A DNA stretch of 64,000 nt from Methylococcus capsulatus (GCF_036864975.1 NZ_CP104311.1:1776001-1840000); one strand, 5' to 3'. Counted from the first letter of the stretch, positions 23,874 through 34,154 are shown. The notes: generated by a model from the letters alone, not told the origin. Made by a program: numbers and translations.

Positions 23874-26361
23874 TACCGCAGGGCCGGAGATTGCGATGCT
23901 CCGTGGCGCGGCGGCGCCGTTCGCGCATGCCTGGCCCAACCTGGAGGTCGTGCATGCCTTGCGGCGGCGTATCCGGATCCAGGCGCCGGCGCTGCGAAAG
24001 GATCCGGAGCGTTGCTACCTCTTGCAGATTCTCCTGCTAAAACACGCCGGGATACGGTCCGTGCGAGTGGTGGCGGATCTCGGTTCGGTGGCGATCCGCT
24101 TCAACCCGGAACAGCTGCCGCGCGCGAACCTGCTGCAGGTGGCGGATCACCTGATCGCCAGCCTGGGCCGCCGCAAACAGACTCTGGAAACGCCAGCCAG
24201 CACAGTCGGTGACGGGCCGGTACGCGAATGGCAGTTCGGGATCGAAGGGATGACCTGCGTGTCCTGTGCCTTGCTTATCGAAATGATGCTGAAGCGGCAG
24301 CCGGGTATCCGTGACGTTTCCGTCAATTTCGCTACGGAAACCGCCACCGTCCGGGCCGCTCTCAGCCGCGACGCCGTGATGGCGGCTATCGCGCGGATCG
24401 GCTATCGCGCCCAGGCGGCCGACAGCATCGTTCAACGCAAGCTCATGGCCGCGCGGGAAGCCGAACGTCTCCGTAAGGCGCGACGCCAGGCCCTGGTGTC
24501 GGCCCTCCTCAGCACCCCGGTCCTAGTGCTCGGGATGGTAATGCCGCACGGGCGGGTATGGGCCTGGTTGAGCGCCCTCCTCACCACGCCAGTAGTGCTC
24601 GGCAGTGGCCGCTCGTTTTTCTCCAAGGCATGGAAACTCGCCGGTCAGGGCACAGCCAACATGGATTCCCTGGTCGCGCTGGGCGTCGGCGCGGCTTACG
24701 GTTCCAGCATCGTAGCCTTGCTGACGCGGCGGGGCGAGCTCTATTTCGAGGCTGCGGCCGCCATCGTCAGCTTCGTGCTGTACGGGCGTTACCTTGAAGA
24801 GACCAGCCGCGGGCGCGCTCATGAAGCGATCCGGCGCCTTCTCGATCTGCAGCCGGCCACCGCCACGCTCCTGCGGGACGGCAAGGAGTTCGAGGTGCCG
24901 GTCGAATCTTTGAAGGTGGGTGACACCGTGCGGGTGCGTCCTGGTGAGCTTTTACCCTCCGATGGCGAGATCCTCGCCGGCACCTCCGGGATCGACGAAT
25001 CCATGGTGACGGGTGAAAGCGTTCCCGTCATCAAACGGCCCGGCGACCGCGTGATCGGCGGCTGTGTCAACGGCACCGGGGCGCTCCAGGTCAGGGTGAC
25101 GGCCGTGGGGGAGGACACCGTGCTGGCCGGGATCATCCATATGGTGGGGCAGGCGCAGTCGTCGAAGCTTCCGATCCAGAAGACCGTGGACCGGGTTTCG
25201 GCGGTGTTCGTGCCAACCGTCCTGGTGATTTCCGCCGGCACATTTCTCGGCTGGGTCTGGCTCGGCGCTCCGGCGGCACGGGCATTCGCCAATGCCATCG
25301 CGGTACTGCTCATCGCCTGTCCCTGTGCCCTGGGTCTGGCGACGCCGGCGGCGATCATGGTCGGCACCGGGCAGGCCGCCCGTAAGGGCATCTACATCCG
25401 CAATGGCGAAAGCCTGGAAATGGCGTCGAAACTTACCGCCATCGTGTTCGACAAGACCGGTACCATCACGGAAGGTAAGCCGGAAGTCACCGACCTCATC
25501 CGGTTTGCGCGGTTGGGAGAGCCCCGTTTGCTGAGCCTGGCTGCGGCGGCGGAAATCGACTCCGAGCATTTTCTGGCGAGGGCCATCGTCCGCAAGGCGC
25601 AGGCGGCCGGAGCCGAGCCCCTGGTTTCACACGCCTTCGACAGCGTGCCCGGACGAGGCATCCGCGCCCGGGTGGATCGCCGCGATGTGCTGATAGGCAA
25701 TGCCGAATGGTTGGAGGAGGCCGGCGTCGATCTTGCTCCGGCACTGGAGCCGGCCGCGAACCTGGCCGGGCAGGGCAAGACCCCGGTTTTCATGGCGTTG
25801 GACGGCAAGCTCGCGGCGGTGTTCGGCATTGCGGACAGGCCCCGGGAACATGCGCGGGCCGCCATCGAAAGACTGCAGAATCTGAACGTCCGCACCCTGA
25901 TGGTGACCGGCGACGTGGAAGCGGCCGCCCAGCATGTCGCGCAGCAGGTGGGCATCGCGGAAGTGACCGCCCGTGCCCGCCCGGAGCAGAAGCTGGAGAT
26001 CATCCGCGCCCTGCAGGAACAAGGGGAGCGGGTGGGGATGATCGGCGACGGTGTGAACGACGCCCCCGCGCTGGCCGCCGCAGACGTCAGCTTCGCCATA
26101 GGCAGCGGTACCGATGTGGCGATGCAGACCGCCGACATGATCATCAGCCAGGGCGACATCAGCCGGGTGGCGGACGGCATGGCACTCAGCCAATTCACGC
26201 TGCGGGTCGTTCATCAGAATCTCGCCTGGGCCTTCGGTTACAACACGATCGCCATTCCGCTCGCGGTCATGGGGCGGCTGAGTCCCATGATCGCTGCGGG
26301 CGCCATGGCTTTCAGTTCCGTTTCGGTAGTGTTGAATTCCCTGCGGCTGCAGCGGCGTTAG
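23866..26361 (+). CDS. P1B-1-type Cu(+)-translocating ATPase
   Basis: An 831-residue P-type ATPase. The first 110 residues form a degenerate HMA-like domain with no CxxC; a canonical HMA follows at about 125-190 with GMTCVSC (Cys 130 and 133). Then come eight membrane helices with CPC at 485-487 ([10 protein letters not shown]), the phosphorylation site DKTGT at about 529, the HP-equivalent region ([13 protein letters not shown]), and [17 protein letters not shown]-x4-P in helix 7 ([10 protein letters not shown]) and [10 protein letters not shown] in helix 8 are the P1B-1 copper marks. It exports Cu(+) from the cytoplasm, matching the copper needs of a methanotroph. It is the last gene of the cassette. 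Confidence 0.95.
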   Translation: MSDTAGPEIAMLRGAAAPFAHAWPNLEVVHALRRRIRIQAPALRKDPERCYLLQILLLKHAGIRSVRVVADLGSVAIRFNPEQLPRANLLQVADHLIASLGRRKQTLETPASTVGDGPVREWQFGIEGMTCVSCALLIEMMLKRQPGIRDVSVNFATETATVRAALSRDAVMAAIARIGYRAQAADSIVQRKLMAAREAERLRKARRQALVSALLSTPVLVLGMVMPHGRVWAWLSALLTTPVVLGSGRSFFSKAWKLAGQGTANMDSLVALGVGAAYGSSIVALLTRRGELYFEAAAAIVSFVLYGRYLEETSRGRAHEAIRRLLDLQPATATLLRDGKEFEVPVESLKVGDTVRVRPGELLPSDGEILAGTSGIDESMVTGESVPVIKRPGDRVIGGCVNGTGALQVRVTAVGEDTVLAGIIHMVGQAQSSKLPIQKTVDRVSAVFVPTVLVISAGTFLGWVWLGAPAARAFANAIAVLLIACPCALGLATPAAIMVGTGQAARKGIYIRNGESLEMASKLTAIVFDKTGTITEGKPEVTDLIRFARLGEPRLLSLAAAAEIDSEHFLARAIVRKAQAAGAEPLVSHAFDSVPGRGIRARVDRRDVLIGNAEWLEEAGVDLAPALEPAANLAGQGKTPVFMALDGKLAAVFGIADRPREHARAAIERLQNLNVRTLMVTGDVEAAAQHVAQQVGIAEVTARARPEQKLEIIRALQEQGERVGMIGDGVNDAPALAAADVSFAIGSGTDVAMQTADMIISQGDISRVADGMALSQFTLRVVHQNLAWAFGYNTIAIPLAVMGRLSPMIAAGAMAFSSVSVVLNSLRLQRR

Positions 26362-26535
26362 GCATCTCCCGTTTCCACCGGAAGATTTTTCCCGGCCGTT
26401 CATCCTTATCGTTTTTCAAAAGCAACGCCTGCATCGAAGGTGGGGCCCCAAGCCCTTATCCCGTTCAAAACTGATTCGGGAACTGTGGGTCTTATGGTAT
26501 ATTTTGTTGCAAATATGCCTATGGTGAGGAATCAC

Positions 26536-27165
26536 ATGTTCTTACGAATGCTTGGCGCTCTGGCGGTGGCCTTGATACTGTCGGCGGGAAGAGTCGCCAC
26601 CGCTGATACGGGTACGGAAGCCGCTCGCTTGGTGGTGGACAAATTGAACGGCGCGCTCATTGATGTGATGAAAAATGCAAAACAATTGGGTTATCAAGGG
26701 CGGTATAAGAAGCTCGATCCTATAGTGCGCGAGGTGTTCCAGTTCGAAGCCGTGGCCCAGATCGCCCTGGGGTCGCACTGGAAGTCCCTGACCGATGAGC
26801 AGAAGCTGGAGTTCGTGAAAAAGCTCACCGAACTTAGCATCGCCACTTACGCCGCTCAGTTCAACAGTTACGGCGGCGAACAGTTCCAGTACGATTCGGA
26901 TCAGGCGGTCAAGCCCGACCGCGTGGTGGTGCGGTATAAGATGGTGGCGCCCAAGGAAACTCCCGTGAAGTTCGACTATATGGTCAATCAGTTCGACGGC
27001 AAGTGGAAAATCATCAACATCGTCGTCGACGGCATCAGTGATCTGGCACTGAAAAAGGCACAATACACCAGTGTCATCGACCGTGAAGGGTTCGACGTGC
27101 TCATGAGCAAGCTGTCTCAGAAGATTACGGACTACGCCAACACCGAAAACAACTCCAAAAGTTGA
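26536..27165 (+). CDS. MlaC/Ttg2D family periplasmic phospholipid-binding protein (HpnM-like)
   Basis: A 209-residue protein with a signal peptide (FLRMLGALAVALILSAGRVA) and an MlaC/Tol-Tol-Ttg2 domain (REVFQFEAVAQIALGSHWKS, then VRYKMVAPKETPVKFDYMVN). The family carries phospholipids between membranes; HpnM is its hopanoid-cluster version. Hopanoid genes begin about 2 kb downstream, and the MCE ABC operon at 59476-63037 lacks its own MlaC, so both links are possible. ATG 26536 follows GAGGA at 26526-26530 and starts at the signal peptide; the frame is open further upstream. It ends at a strong terminator. Confidence 0.88.
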   Translation: MFLRMLGALAVALILSAGRVATADTGTEAARLVVDKLNGALIDVMKNAKQLGYQGRYKKLDPIVREVFQFEAVAQIALGSHWKSLTDEQKLEFVKKLTELSIATYAAQFNSYGGEQFQYDSDQAVKPDRVVVRYKMVAPKETPVKFDYMVNQFDGKWKIINIVVDGISDLALKKAQYTSVIDREGFDVLMSKLSQKITDYANTENNSKS

Positions 27166-27187
27166 CTCGCTCTGCGAAGGGCGGCAG

Positions 27188-27219
27188 AAAAAAAGGCATC
27201 CTGCGGGATGCCTTTTTTG
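27188..27219. terminator. Bidirectional rho-independent terminator
   Basis: AGGCATCC (27194-27201) pairs with GGATGCCT (27206-27213) around TGCG, with an A tract before and a T tract after. It can end both the MlaC-type gene (plus) and the copD-type gene (minus) that converge here. Confidence 0.9.
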
Positions 27220-27234
27220 CGCGCTGCGGCCCTG

Positions 27235-28911
27235 TCAGTACAGCGGCTCCCGGTAGAACATCAGGAAATTCCCGATCACGAACATGGCGAGGATGGACAG
27301 GAAGCCGGCCACCTGACCCGTGTCGAAGCGGCTGGAAGCAGACTGCAAAGACACCGGCGCAGCCGCCAGTCTGAGCTCCAGCCAGCGCCCGCTGGCGACT
27401 ACGACCGCCAGAAGGCCCATGGCGGTGTGTGTCGACTGGATCAGGTACTCGCTTTTGAGCTCGAATTCTGCGTGTGAGTGTGTGAGCAGCAGAATGCCGC
27501 CGAAGGCGCTGAGGACGGGAAACATGTAGCGCAGCCGGTGGGCATCGGGCCGGGTGCGGGCGCGCAGCTCCAAGACGCCGAGCATAAACGCCAGCAGCGT
27601 GGCGATACGGTGCTGGAAAACCTCGCCATTGCCGAAGGTGCTCTCCCAGAATCCGATCGGCCCCAGCGGCCAGGTTTCGGCGTCACTGCGGAAGAACAGG
27701 AAGATGCTCAGGCCGATGAACCCTACCGGCCAGTAACGGGTCCAGCGGAAGCGTCCGGTATAGGACAGCATCGCCACCAGACACATGCCGGTCAGGAACA
27801 TGCCGGAGATGTTGTGGTTGTAGTCCGACCACTCGGTGGCGGCGACCGAAGGCACCTTGTCGACCACCGCGACTCTTCCCGGTTCCCCCGCCAGAAGCTG
27901 CTCGTGCGTCGGGGAACTGATCTTGGGTAGACGGGGCGAGAACATGTAGGCGACTTCTGAGACCGTCGCCGTCGTGTCTTTGATGTCCACCGAGGGTGGC
28001 TGGGAAGACAGGGTGGCGGCGACGAATAAGACGGCCACCAGCACGAAAGTTTCGGCTTCGATGAAATAGGGCACCTTGCCGGTCAGGTCGGCGGAGGCGC
28101 CGCGCTCCTTCCATTCCTTCCCGGCCTTGTGGTTGCGATAGGCGAAATAGAGTGCTCCTGCCATCAGTGCGGCCTTGGTCGCTACCAGGCTGCCATAGCC
28201 GGTGCCGAAAAGTCCGTCCAGCGAGCCGATGTATTCCACGGCCAGCGGCAGGCCGGTGGAAACCAGCAGCAGCACGGAGGTCGCGCCCAGCCGGCCGAAA
28301 CGCGTGATGGCGATGGGCCAGAATTGATGAGCCGCCTGTTCCGTTCGCCGGGAATGCCAGAGGAACAGAAGCTGGGCGACGCCGCCGACCCAGACCGCGG
28401 CGGCCAACTGGTGGATCACCGTCATGACCATGAGCTGTTCGCGGTGCTCGAAACGTCCTACGCCGTGCACCAGCCAGGCACCGCTGATCACCAGCGGCAC
28501 GGTCAGGATCGCTGCGGTGTTCCAGGCCGAGCGGTCGTCCGGCGAAACGCTGAGTCGTCCGGCCAGATAAATGAATCCACACGAGAGGAAGAAGCGGAGC
28601 AGGCCGGCGATGAACTGCACCGTCCCGAAATAGGCCTCGAGAGGGAAATCGCCGAGCGTCGCGGCGAGCAGCACGCCCTTGATCAGGAGTTTGGTGCCCT
28701 GCATGGCGGCCAGCGTCATCGCTCCCCCTTTCAGCAGGCGGACGCAGACGGTAACGACCGGCTCGCCGGCGCCGGTGCCGGTCGCGGATCTGTCCCAGAC
28801 CCGCAGGATCCAGGCGGCCCAGATCAGGCTGCCGACGATCAGCGCATAGCTGATGAGCATCAAGCCGCCGAGGAAGTCATCGATGAAATTGGCCAGGCCT
28901 TGTATGAACAT
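27235..28911 (-). CDS. copD: CopD-domain copper membrane protein
   Basis: A 558-residue membrane protein with about 13-14 hydrophobic segments. The N-terminal half carries the CopD domain with typical His/Met residues near helices (HQLAAAVWVGGVAQLLFLWH, FPLEAYFG). The longer C-terminal part is an extra membrane domain, with conserved Trp/His (TEWSDYNHNISGMFLTGMCL), often fused to CopD in such proteins. CopC and CopD together are thought to move copper into the cytoplasm. It follows copC by 18 bases on the same strand. Confidence 0.9.
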   Translation of the reverse strand: MFIQGLANFIDDFLGGLMLISYALIVGSLIWAAWILRVWDRSATGTGAGEPVVTVCVRLLKGGAMTLAAMQGTKLLIKGVLLAATLGDFPLEAYFGTVQFIAGLLRFFLSCGFIYLAGRLSVSPDDRSAWNTAAILTVPLVISGAWLVHGVGRFEHREQLMVMTVIHQLAAAVWVGGVAQLLFLWHSRRTEQAAHQFWPIAITRFGRLGATSVLLLVSTGLPLAVEYIGSLDGLFGTGYGSLVATKAALMAGALYFAYRNHKAGKEWKERGASADLTGKVPYFIEAETFVLVAVLFVAATLSSQPPSVDIKDTTATVSEVAYMFSPRLPKISSPTHEQLLAGEPGRVAVVDKVPSVAATEWSDYNHNISGMFLTGMCLVAMLSYTGRFRWTRYWPVGFIGLSIFLFFRSDAETWPLGPIGFWESTFGNGEVFQHRIATLLAFMLGVLELRARTRPDAHRLRYMFPVLSAFGGILLLTHSHAEFELKSEYLIQSTHTAMGLLAVVVASGRWLELRLAAAPVSLQSASSRFDTGQVAGFLSILAMFVIGNFLMFYREPLY

Positions 28912-28929
28912 GGGGTGTGCGATCTCGAG

Positions 28930-29310
28930 TTAGGGGTTATCGACGCGGAAACGGATCACGTTTTCAGTGAAGTGCCCATCCGCCGCGAACACCTTGTATT
29001 TCAGGGCATAGTCGCCGGGCTCCAGGGGGGGAATGTCGACCAGCATCTCGCCTGCCTTCTTACCCTTGGCGATGTGGACGGGATGGAACACGTCGCCTTT
29101 GCTGACTAAGAACACCCGCGACAGGGCGAGTTCGACCCCGGAGTTGAAAAACAGCACCACTTTGGTCGCGTGATTGGGCTTCACCGGTTCGCTGGTCAGC
29201 GAAGATTCGGTGACGACGGCGTGGCTCCAGGCCATGGGGGTGAGCGCGAGTAGGCACAGCGCGACCGCCGGCATGAGCCGTCCTGACTGTTTGATGGCAC
29301 GTGGGAACAT
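28930..29310 (-). CDS. copC: CopC-type periplasmic copper-binding protein
   Basis: A 126-residue protein with a signal peptide ending at AWS/HAVV. The mature protein starts with His, the N-terminal copper ligand of CopC proteins, and has the CopC end FAADGHFTENVIRFRV with a second His ligand (ADGH). It binds Cu(II) in the periplasm and hands it to CopD. Spacing to copD shows an operon. The gene lies 27 bases downstream of hpnO on the same strand and might be read through from it. Confidence 0.92.
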   Translation of the reverse strand: MFPRAIKQSGRLMPAVALCLLALTPMAWSHAVVTESSLTSEPVKPNHATKVVLFFNSGVELALSRVFLVSKGDVFHPVHIAKGKKAGEMLVDIPPLEPGDYALKYKVFAADGHFTENVIRFRVDNP

Positions 29311-29337
29311 GGCAACCTCTCGTGTTGGAGGGAAGGG

Positions 29338-30726
29338 TCAGCCGGCCTTGGTTTTAAGGGCGTGGCTGGTCAGGTTTTTGCCCAGGTCCCAGATGGCGCC
29401 GGGAACCTTGTGGCAATCGGCGATGACCGCGTCCATGGCCTGGAGTATCCACTCGGCATCCTTCTGGCCGATCACCAAAGGCGGCAGGAACTTGACCACA
29501 TTCATACCGTGTCCCGCTACCTGGCTCAGGATGCGGTGATTCTTGAACAGCGGAATGGTGATCATCTGGCTGAACAGGCCCTTGTTGGCGGTCTCCAGGA
29601 GGCTCCAGGCGGCTTTGAGCGAGAAGCTTTTCGGCGCGCCGAATTCGACCGCGATCATCATGCCCTTGCCGCGCACTGCATGCAGCAGCTCGTAGCGCCC
29701 TGTCATCGCCCGGATTCCGGAAATGATCTGCTCACCGAGCTTGGCCGCGTTTTCGACCAGGCGTTCCTCTACCAAGACGTCGAGGGTGGCAATGCCGGCG
29801 GCCATCGCCATGTTGTTCTTGGAAAAGGTCGAGCCATGGACCACCGCGCGGTCCATTCGGTTGAACACCGCCTCCATGATGTGCTTTTTCATGGCGACGG
29901 CACCGATGGGAATGAATCCGCCGGACAGTGCCTTCGCCATCAAGATCATGTCCGGTTCTACGCCCCAATGTTCGATCGCCCAGAATTTTCCGGTGCGGCC
30001 GATACCGGTCTGGATCTCGTCTGCCACGAACAGTGTCCCGTACTTTCGGCACAGGCGGGCGGCCTCGGCCAGATAACCCTCGTTCGGCAGGTTGACCCCC
30101 TTGCCCTGAATGGGTTCGACGATGAAGGCGGCCACGTCGTTGTGGCGGAGGGCGGCCTCGAGGGCGCCCAGGTCGTTGAACGGCACTGCGGTACAGGCCG
30201 GCAGCAGCGGGCCGAAACCGTCGCGGAAGACCTGTTCGCCATTCAGCGACAGCGCACCCAGGGTGAGGCCGTGGAAGCCGTGTTCGCAATACACGATTTT
30301 CTCCCGCTTGGTGGTGTAGCGGGCGAACTTGATGGCGGCTTCCACCGCCTCGGCGCCGGAGTTGCAATAGAACATCCGCGACAGGTCACCGGGGCAGTAC
30401 TGCAGGATCTTTTCCGACAGCAGGCCGCTCAGGAGCGAAACGTCCATTTGCACCAGGTCCGGAAGCTCGGCGTCCAGTACGTCCTTCAGCGCGGCGACCA
30501 CGTGGGGATGGTTGCGTCCCAAGGCGAATACGCCGAAGCCGCTAAGGAGGTCAAGGTACTCCCGCCCTTGGTCGTCGTAGAGGTAGGGGCCTTGCGCCCG
30601 CACGTAAACCCGGTCGTAGCCGATCGTCTTCAACACCCGCACCATCTGGGTGTTGAGATATTTTTCATGCAGATCGAAATTTTCGCCTCTGCGGTTCCTC
30701 AGCAGTTCGGCAATACGACTCGACAT
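29338..30726 (-). CDS. hpnO: HpnO, class III aminotransferase for aminobacteriohopanetriol
   Basis: A 462-residue PLP-dependent class III aminotransferase. The PLP lysine lies in MILMAKALSGGFIPIGAVAM; other family marks are FCNSGAEAVEAAIKFARYTT-like sequence (MFYCNSGAEAVEAAIK) and VADEIQTGIGRTGKFWA. HpnO makes aminobacteriohopanetriol by transamination of a bacteriohopane side chain. Its place beside hpnN, hpnG and squalene-hopene cyclase identifies it; by sequence alone it would be an ornithine/acetylornithine-type enzyme. ATG 30726 follows a GAGG site; a TTG at 30729 is adjacent. Confidence 0.9.
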   Translation of the reverse strand: MSSRIAELLRNRRGENFDLHEKYLNTQMVRVLKTIGYDRVYVRAQGPYLYDDQGREYLDLLSGFGVFALGRNHPHVVAALKDVLDAELPDLVQMDVSLLSGLLSEKILQYCPGDLSRMFYCNSGAEAVEAAIKFARYTTKREKIVYCEHGFHGLTLGALSLNGEQVFRDGFGPLLPACTAVPFNDLGALEAALRHNDVAAFIVEPIQGKGVNLPNEGYLAEAARLCRKYGTLFVADEIQTGIGRTGKFWAIEHWGVEPDMILMAKALSGGFIPIGAVAMKKHIMEAVFNRMDRAVVHGSTFSKNNMAMAAGIATLDVLVEERLVENAAKLGEQIISGIRAMTGRYELLHAVRGKGMMIAVEFGAPKSFSLKAAWSLLETANKGLFSQMITIPLFKNHRILSQVAGHGMNVVKFLPPLVIGQKDAEWILQAMDAVIADCHKVPGAIWDLGKNLTSHALKTKAG

Positions 30727-30765
30727 CAATGACCTCGGATTTGGTGAATTGTCAAACTCAGCATT

Positions 30766-33435
30766 CTACACCAGTGACCCGCGACCCTTGACCCGGCGCG
30801 CGGCGAATGCCGGCAGAACCACGAGGGCACAGATGAGGGACAGCATCAGGCCGATGGCCAGCAGGATGCCCATGGACGACATGCCTGGGTGCGGGGTGAA
30901 GGCGAGGCTGGCGAAGCTGAATACGGTGGTCAGGGCGCCGTAGAACACGCCTTTGGCTTCGCTTGAGTCCAGCAGGGCATCATGCGTGGACTTCAGGTAA
31001 TGCAGCCGGTGCGCCATGTGGATGCCGTTGTCGACGCCGAGGCCGAACAGGAGCGGCAGGGCGATGATGTTGGCGAAATTGAAAGGCACATGGATGAGCA
31101 CCGTCATGGCCGCAGTGAACAGAGATGCCAGCAGCAGGGGTAAAAGGACCAGCAGGGTATCCTTGATGTTCCTCAGGATCAGAAGCAACAGCAGCGTGAT
31201 CGCGCCGAGCGCCGTGCCGAAAGCCTGGGCGAAAGCGACGAGGACGGCATTCATCGATTCCAGGTAAGTCACCGGCAGGTCGGTGACGTCGGGGTCCACC
31301 GTTTGCGCTTCGCGGATGAATTCCCGCAGATTGTCCAGATCATTCAGGTCATTTCTGGGCAATATCTGCAGGCGGTAAAGCCCGTGCGCGCTGATCCAGC
31401 GCTCGCGGATATCCGCGGGGAGGGAGTCCAGAGTGATCGGCTCGGCTTTCAGACTGGTATTCAGATTGTTGATGGTTTTTCTCAAGCCTCCCAGCACGCT
31501 TTTTTCGAGGGCGTGGAGGCGGGATTGAGCTGCTTGAGGAGGCAAGGTGCGCAGTTCTTGGAGGAACGCATCAAGGGTGCCATCCAACTCGGCGACATCG
31601 GGATCGTGGTTTTTTTCGAGCTGCTTGCGCAGCGCGGCATGCAGTTTTTCCAGGGTCTGCGGCGTCGGCTTGGCCGTGGATGCGGCCGGGAAGTTCTGCA
31701 GCTGCGGCCCGAGCACCAGCGCCAGGTCCGCGATGGCGGCAAGTTTCTCGTCCTGCTGGTCGGGAACGAAATCGAATATGCTGCGCACGCTGTCGACCGA
31801 AGGGAGTTTCTCGAACCGTTGAATCTTGGCGTGGGCATCTTCTTCGTTCGAGGCGAGGGAGGCCAGGGTCATCGGCGAGGTGTCGCGGGACTTGAGCAGA
31901 TATTTGAAAGTCTTGACCGATTCGGTGGAGGGGTCGCGCAGATTGATCGGATTGAAGTCGATCACGATGCGGCTCAGCAGGGCAGCGGCTGCGAGGCCCA
32001 GGATGAGGGTCAGCATCCGGATCGGCCGGGCATAGCGCATCGGCCAGTTGGAAAGCAAGGCCCGGGTCAACGCGCGCGGTCTGTGCTGGACCGCGCGGCG
32101 GGAAGGCTTGTAGGGCAGGATGTTCATGACCGCTGGCAGTACCGTGAAGGTGGTGGCCAGAGCGATGAACATGCTGGTGCCGGCAATGATGCCGAGTTCC
32201 GCGACACCGGAGTAGGCTGTCGGGATGAACGCGTAGAGGCCGATGGCAGCGGTCAGCGTGCACAGGAGCAGTGCCGAGCCCGTCGACGCGAAGGTTTCGC
32301 GCAAGGCGGCCCGCTGCGGCATACCCCGCAGGATGAGTTCCCGGTAGCGCAGGCAGAAATGGGACGAATAAGCATCCCCCATACCGATGAACAGTACGGT
32401 GAAGGAGATCGAGATCAGGTTGAGCTGGCCGATCGCCAGGGTGGCGAAACCCATGGAAAACACTAGGCCCATGCCCAGCGTCAGGAACGTGGCGAACATC
32501 AGCTTGAACGACCGGTAGGCCAGCCACAGCGTGAGGCAGACCAGCACGGTGGACGCCAGGCCGGCGATGGTGACGCTTTCCTGCACCGTTTGCATTTCTT
32601 CGTGTTCCAGGACGACTTCGCCGGTCTTGCGCACCTGGACGTCGGACAGATCGTCGGAGCGAACGCCGTCGATGGCCTGGTCGATGACAGCCATGGCCTT
32701 CGCCGCAGGCATCAATTCCTCGAAGAAGAGTTTCGGCCGGATCACGATGAAACGCTTGGTGATGCCGAGACCTTCCTTCTGCCCCATGATCAACTGTTGC
32801 CAGGACAGGCGGTAGGGGCGTTGCTCCAGCGCGGCTCGAAACGCCTCGTTGAGGCGGCGGGTGAAGGCGCCCAGTTCCACCGGAAGGTCCGATTCCTCGG
32901 CGTCCAGTGCCTGGGCGTAGATACCGAAGAAGCCGTCGAGACTGTTGTCCTCGGCCAGCCGGCCGAAGAACGGTTGGGCGGCGGACAGATCCCGGCTGAC
33001 CTTTTCCAGGTCTTCCAGGCTCAGGTACAGGAGTCCGTTGCGGGCGAAGAAATCGCCGCCGTCGGGCACATAGACCGACTCGATCGTTTCCCGCTGCCCG
33101 GCCAGCTTCTGGTGGAGAGCATCGACGGCATCCGACGCCTGCTCCGGCGTTTTGCCCTCGACCAGCAACACGATGGTGGAGACATCCTGGGGAAATTCCG
33201 TTTCGAACCGGATCCTGTTCTTCTGGAACGGCAGTTCGGTCGAGATGGTGTCGGCCGTGTTGGTGTTCACGGTCAGGTTTTTAGCCGTGTATTGCAGTGT
33301 CAGGCCGCAGGCGGCAAACGCGACGAACAGGACCAACCACGGGTGGGTCAGCACTCTGGATTCCCAGCACTGCATCAGGCGGATCAGAAAGCTTGTCCGC
33401 GTTTCCTGCGTTGCGGTTTTTGTTCCTTTGGACAT
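30766..33435 (-). CDS. hpnN: HpnN, RND/MMPL-type hopanoid transporter
   Basis: An 889-residue inner-membrane protein of the RND/MMPL superfamily: a first helix (about 32-50), a large periplasmic loop, a bundle of five to six helices, a second helix-loop unit and a second bundle. Family-type segments include FIGMGDAYSSHFCLRYREL and the mirrored LLFGLGVDNGIHMAHRLHYL. HpnN moves hopanoids to the outer membrane in other bacteria. ATG 33435 was chosen; the reading frame extends further but overlaps hpnG and is not protein-like. It follows hpnG by 8 bases. Confidence 0.92.
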   Translation of the reverse strand: MSKGTKTATQETRTSFLIRLMQCWESRVLTHPWLVLFVAFAACGLTLQYTAKNLTVNTNTADTISTELPFQKNRIRFETEFPQDVSTIVLLVEGKTPEQASDAVDALHQKLAGQRETIESVYVPDGGDFFARNGLLYLSLEDLEKVSRDLSAAQPFFGRLAEDNSLDGFFGIYAQALDAEESDLPVELGAFTRRLNEAFRAALEQRPYRLSWQQLIMGQKEGLGITKRFIVIRPKLFFEELMPAAKAMAVIDQAIDGVRSDDLSDVQVRKTGEVVLEHEEMQTVQESVTIAGLASTVLVCLTLWLAYRSFKLMFATFLTLGMGLVFSMGFATLAIGQLNLISISFTVLFIGMGDAYSSHFCLRYRELILRGMPQRAALRETFASTGSALLLCTLTAAIGLYAFIPTAYSGVAELGIIAGTSMFIALATTFTVLPAVMNILPYKPSRRAVQHRPRALTRALLSNWPMRYARPIRMLTLILGLAAAALLSRIVIDFNPINLRDPSTESVKTFKYLLKSRDTSPMTLASLASNEEDAHAKIQRFEKLPSVDSVRSIFDFVPDQQDEKLAAIADLALVLGPQLQNFPAASTAKPTPQTLEKLHAALRKQLEKNHDPDVAELDGTLDAFLQELRTLPPQAAQSRLHALEKSVLGGLRKTINNLNTSLKAEPITLDSLPADIRERWISAHGLYRLQILPRNDLNDLDNLREFIREAQTVDPDVTDLPVTYLESMNAVLVAFAQAFGTALGAITLLLLLILRNIKDTLLVLLPLLLASLFTAAMTVLIHVPFNFANIIALPLLFGLGVDNGIHMAHRLHYLKSTHDALLDSSEAKGVFYGALTTVFSFASLAFTPHPGMSSMGILLAIGLMLSLICALVVLPAFAARRVKGRGSLV

Positions 33436-33443
33436 TGCTTGAA

Positions 33444-34154
33444 TCAGAATTTTCCAGGAGCGTGCAAATGGGGAGCCATTGCACGCAGGGTCGCCGAGGC
33501 CGCCTTGAAAGCCACGGCCAGGCGGAGCAGGGCGGGAACATCCGACGGCCGCCGTACCAGGTTGGCAAACAGTTTCGGCAGCCGGGTGTTGCCGTGCGGG
33601 TCGAGTGCGTCGAGCACGCTGCGGGGGATTGCCATCCCCGCTTCGTCGGCGACGGCGCGGATCACCAGGGCCGGCACTCCCAGCACCGCGGCGGTGCGGA
33701 TCACGGCCCCGCTTTCCATGTCGACGGCGTCGGCAGCGGTGGCGGCCGCCAGCATCTGCTTGCTGTCGCGGCCGTGGACGATGCCTTCGCTGGCGGTCAT
33801 CCGCCCGCTGTATACCTTGCAGGGCAGCGCCTCTGCATACCGTACCGTTTCCCGATGCCAGGCGGGATGCGCCGGCCACACCGTGCCGTCGGTGCAAACG
33901 ATTTCGGCCGGCAGGATGAGATCGCCGGATGCCAGATGTGCCCTCAGCGCACCGGCACATCCCCAGCTGACCAACCCGTTGCAGCCCACTTGCGCCAGCC
34001 GGTGCGCGGCCTTCGCCGCATTGTCCGGACCGCTGCCCGACAGGCAGACCCGGAGTGTGTCACCGATGGCAAACGGCTCGCCCCGGCACGGCTGACGCCT
34101 TGTCAGCGTACGGCATTCGGCCGGCAGAGCGACGACGACACCGATCCGAGTCAC
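33444..34154 (-). CDS. hpnG: HpnG, hopanoid-associated nucleoside phosphorylase-like enzyme
   Basis: A 236-residue protein of the purine/uridine phosphorylase superfamily, with GVVVALPAECRTL at the N-terminus, the phosphate-binding style LSGSGPDNAAKAAHRL, and the sugar-binding DAVDMESGAVIRTA. HpnG releases adenine from adenosylhopane to give ribosylhopane, the step after HpnH. The start overlaps the squalene-hopene cyclase stop by 4 bases, so it is coupled to it. Gene order and family agree. Confidence 0.93.
   Translation of the reverse strand: MTRIGVVVALPAECRTLTRRQPCRGEPFAIGDTLRVCLSGSGPDNAAKAAHRLAQVGCNGLVSWGCAGALRAHLASGDLILPAEIVCTDGTVWPAHPAWHRETVRYAEALPCKVYSGRMTASEGIVHGRDSKQMLAAATAADAVDMESGAVIRTAAVLGVPALVIRAVADEAGMAIPRSVLDALDPHGNTRLPKLFANLVRRPSDVPALLRLAVAFKAASATLRAMAPHLHAPGKF

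Noticed and set aside
29362-30732. Plus-strand frame of 456 codons opposite hpnO
   Set aside because: Antisense shadow of a well-supported aminotransferase, rich in Gln/His/Arg as usual for antisense frames in GC-rich DNA.
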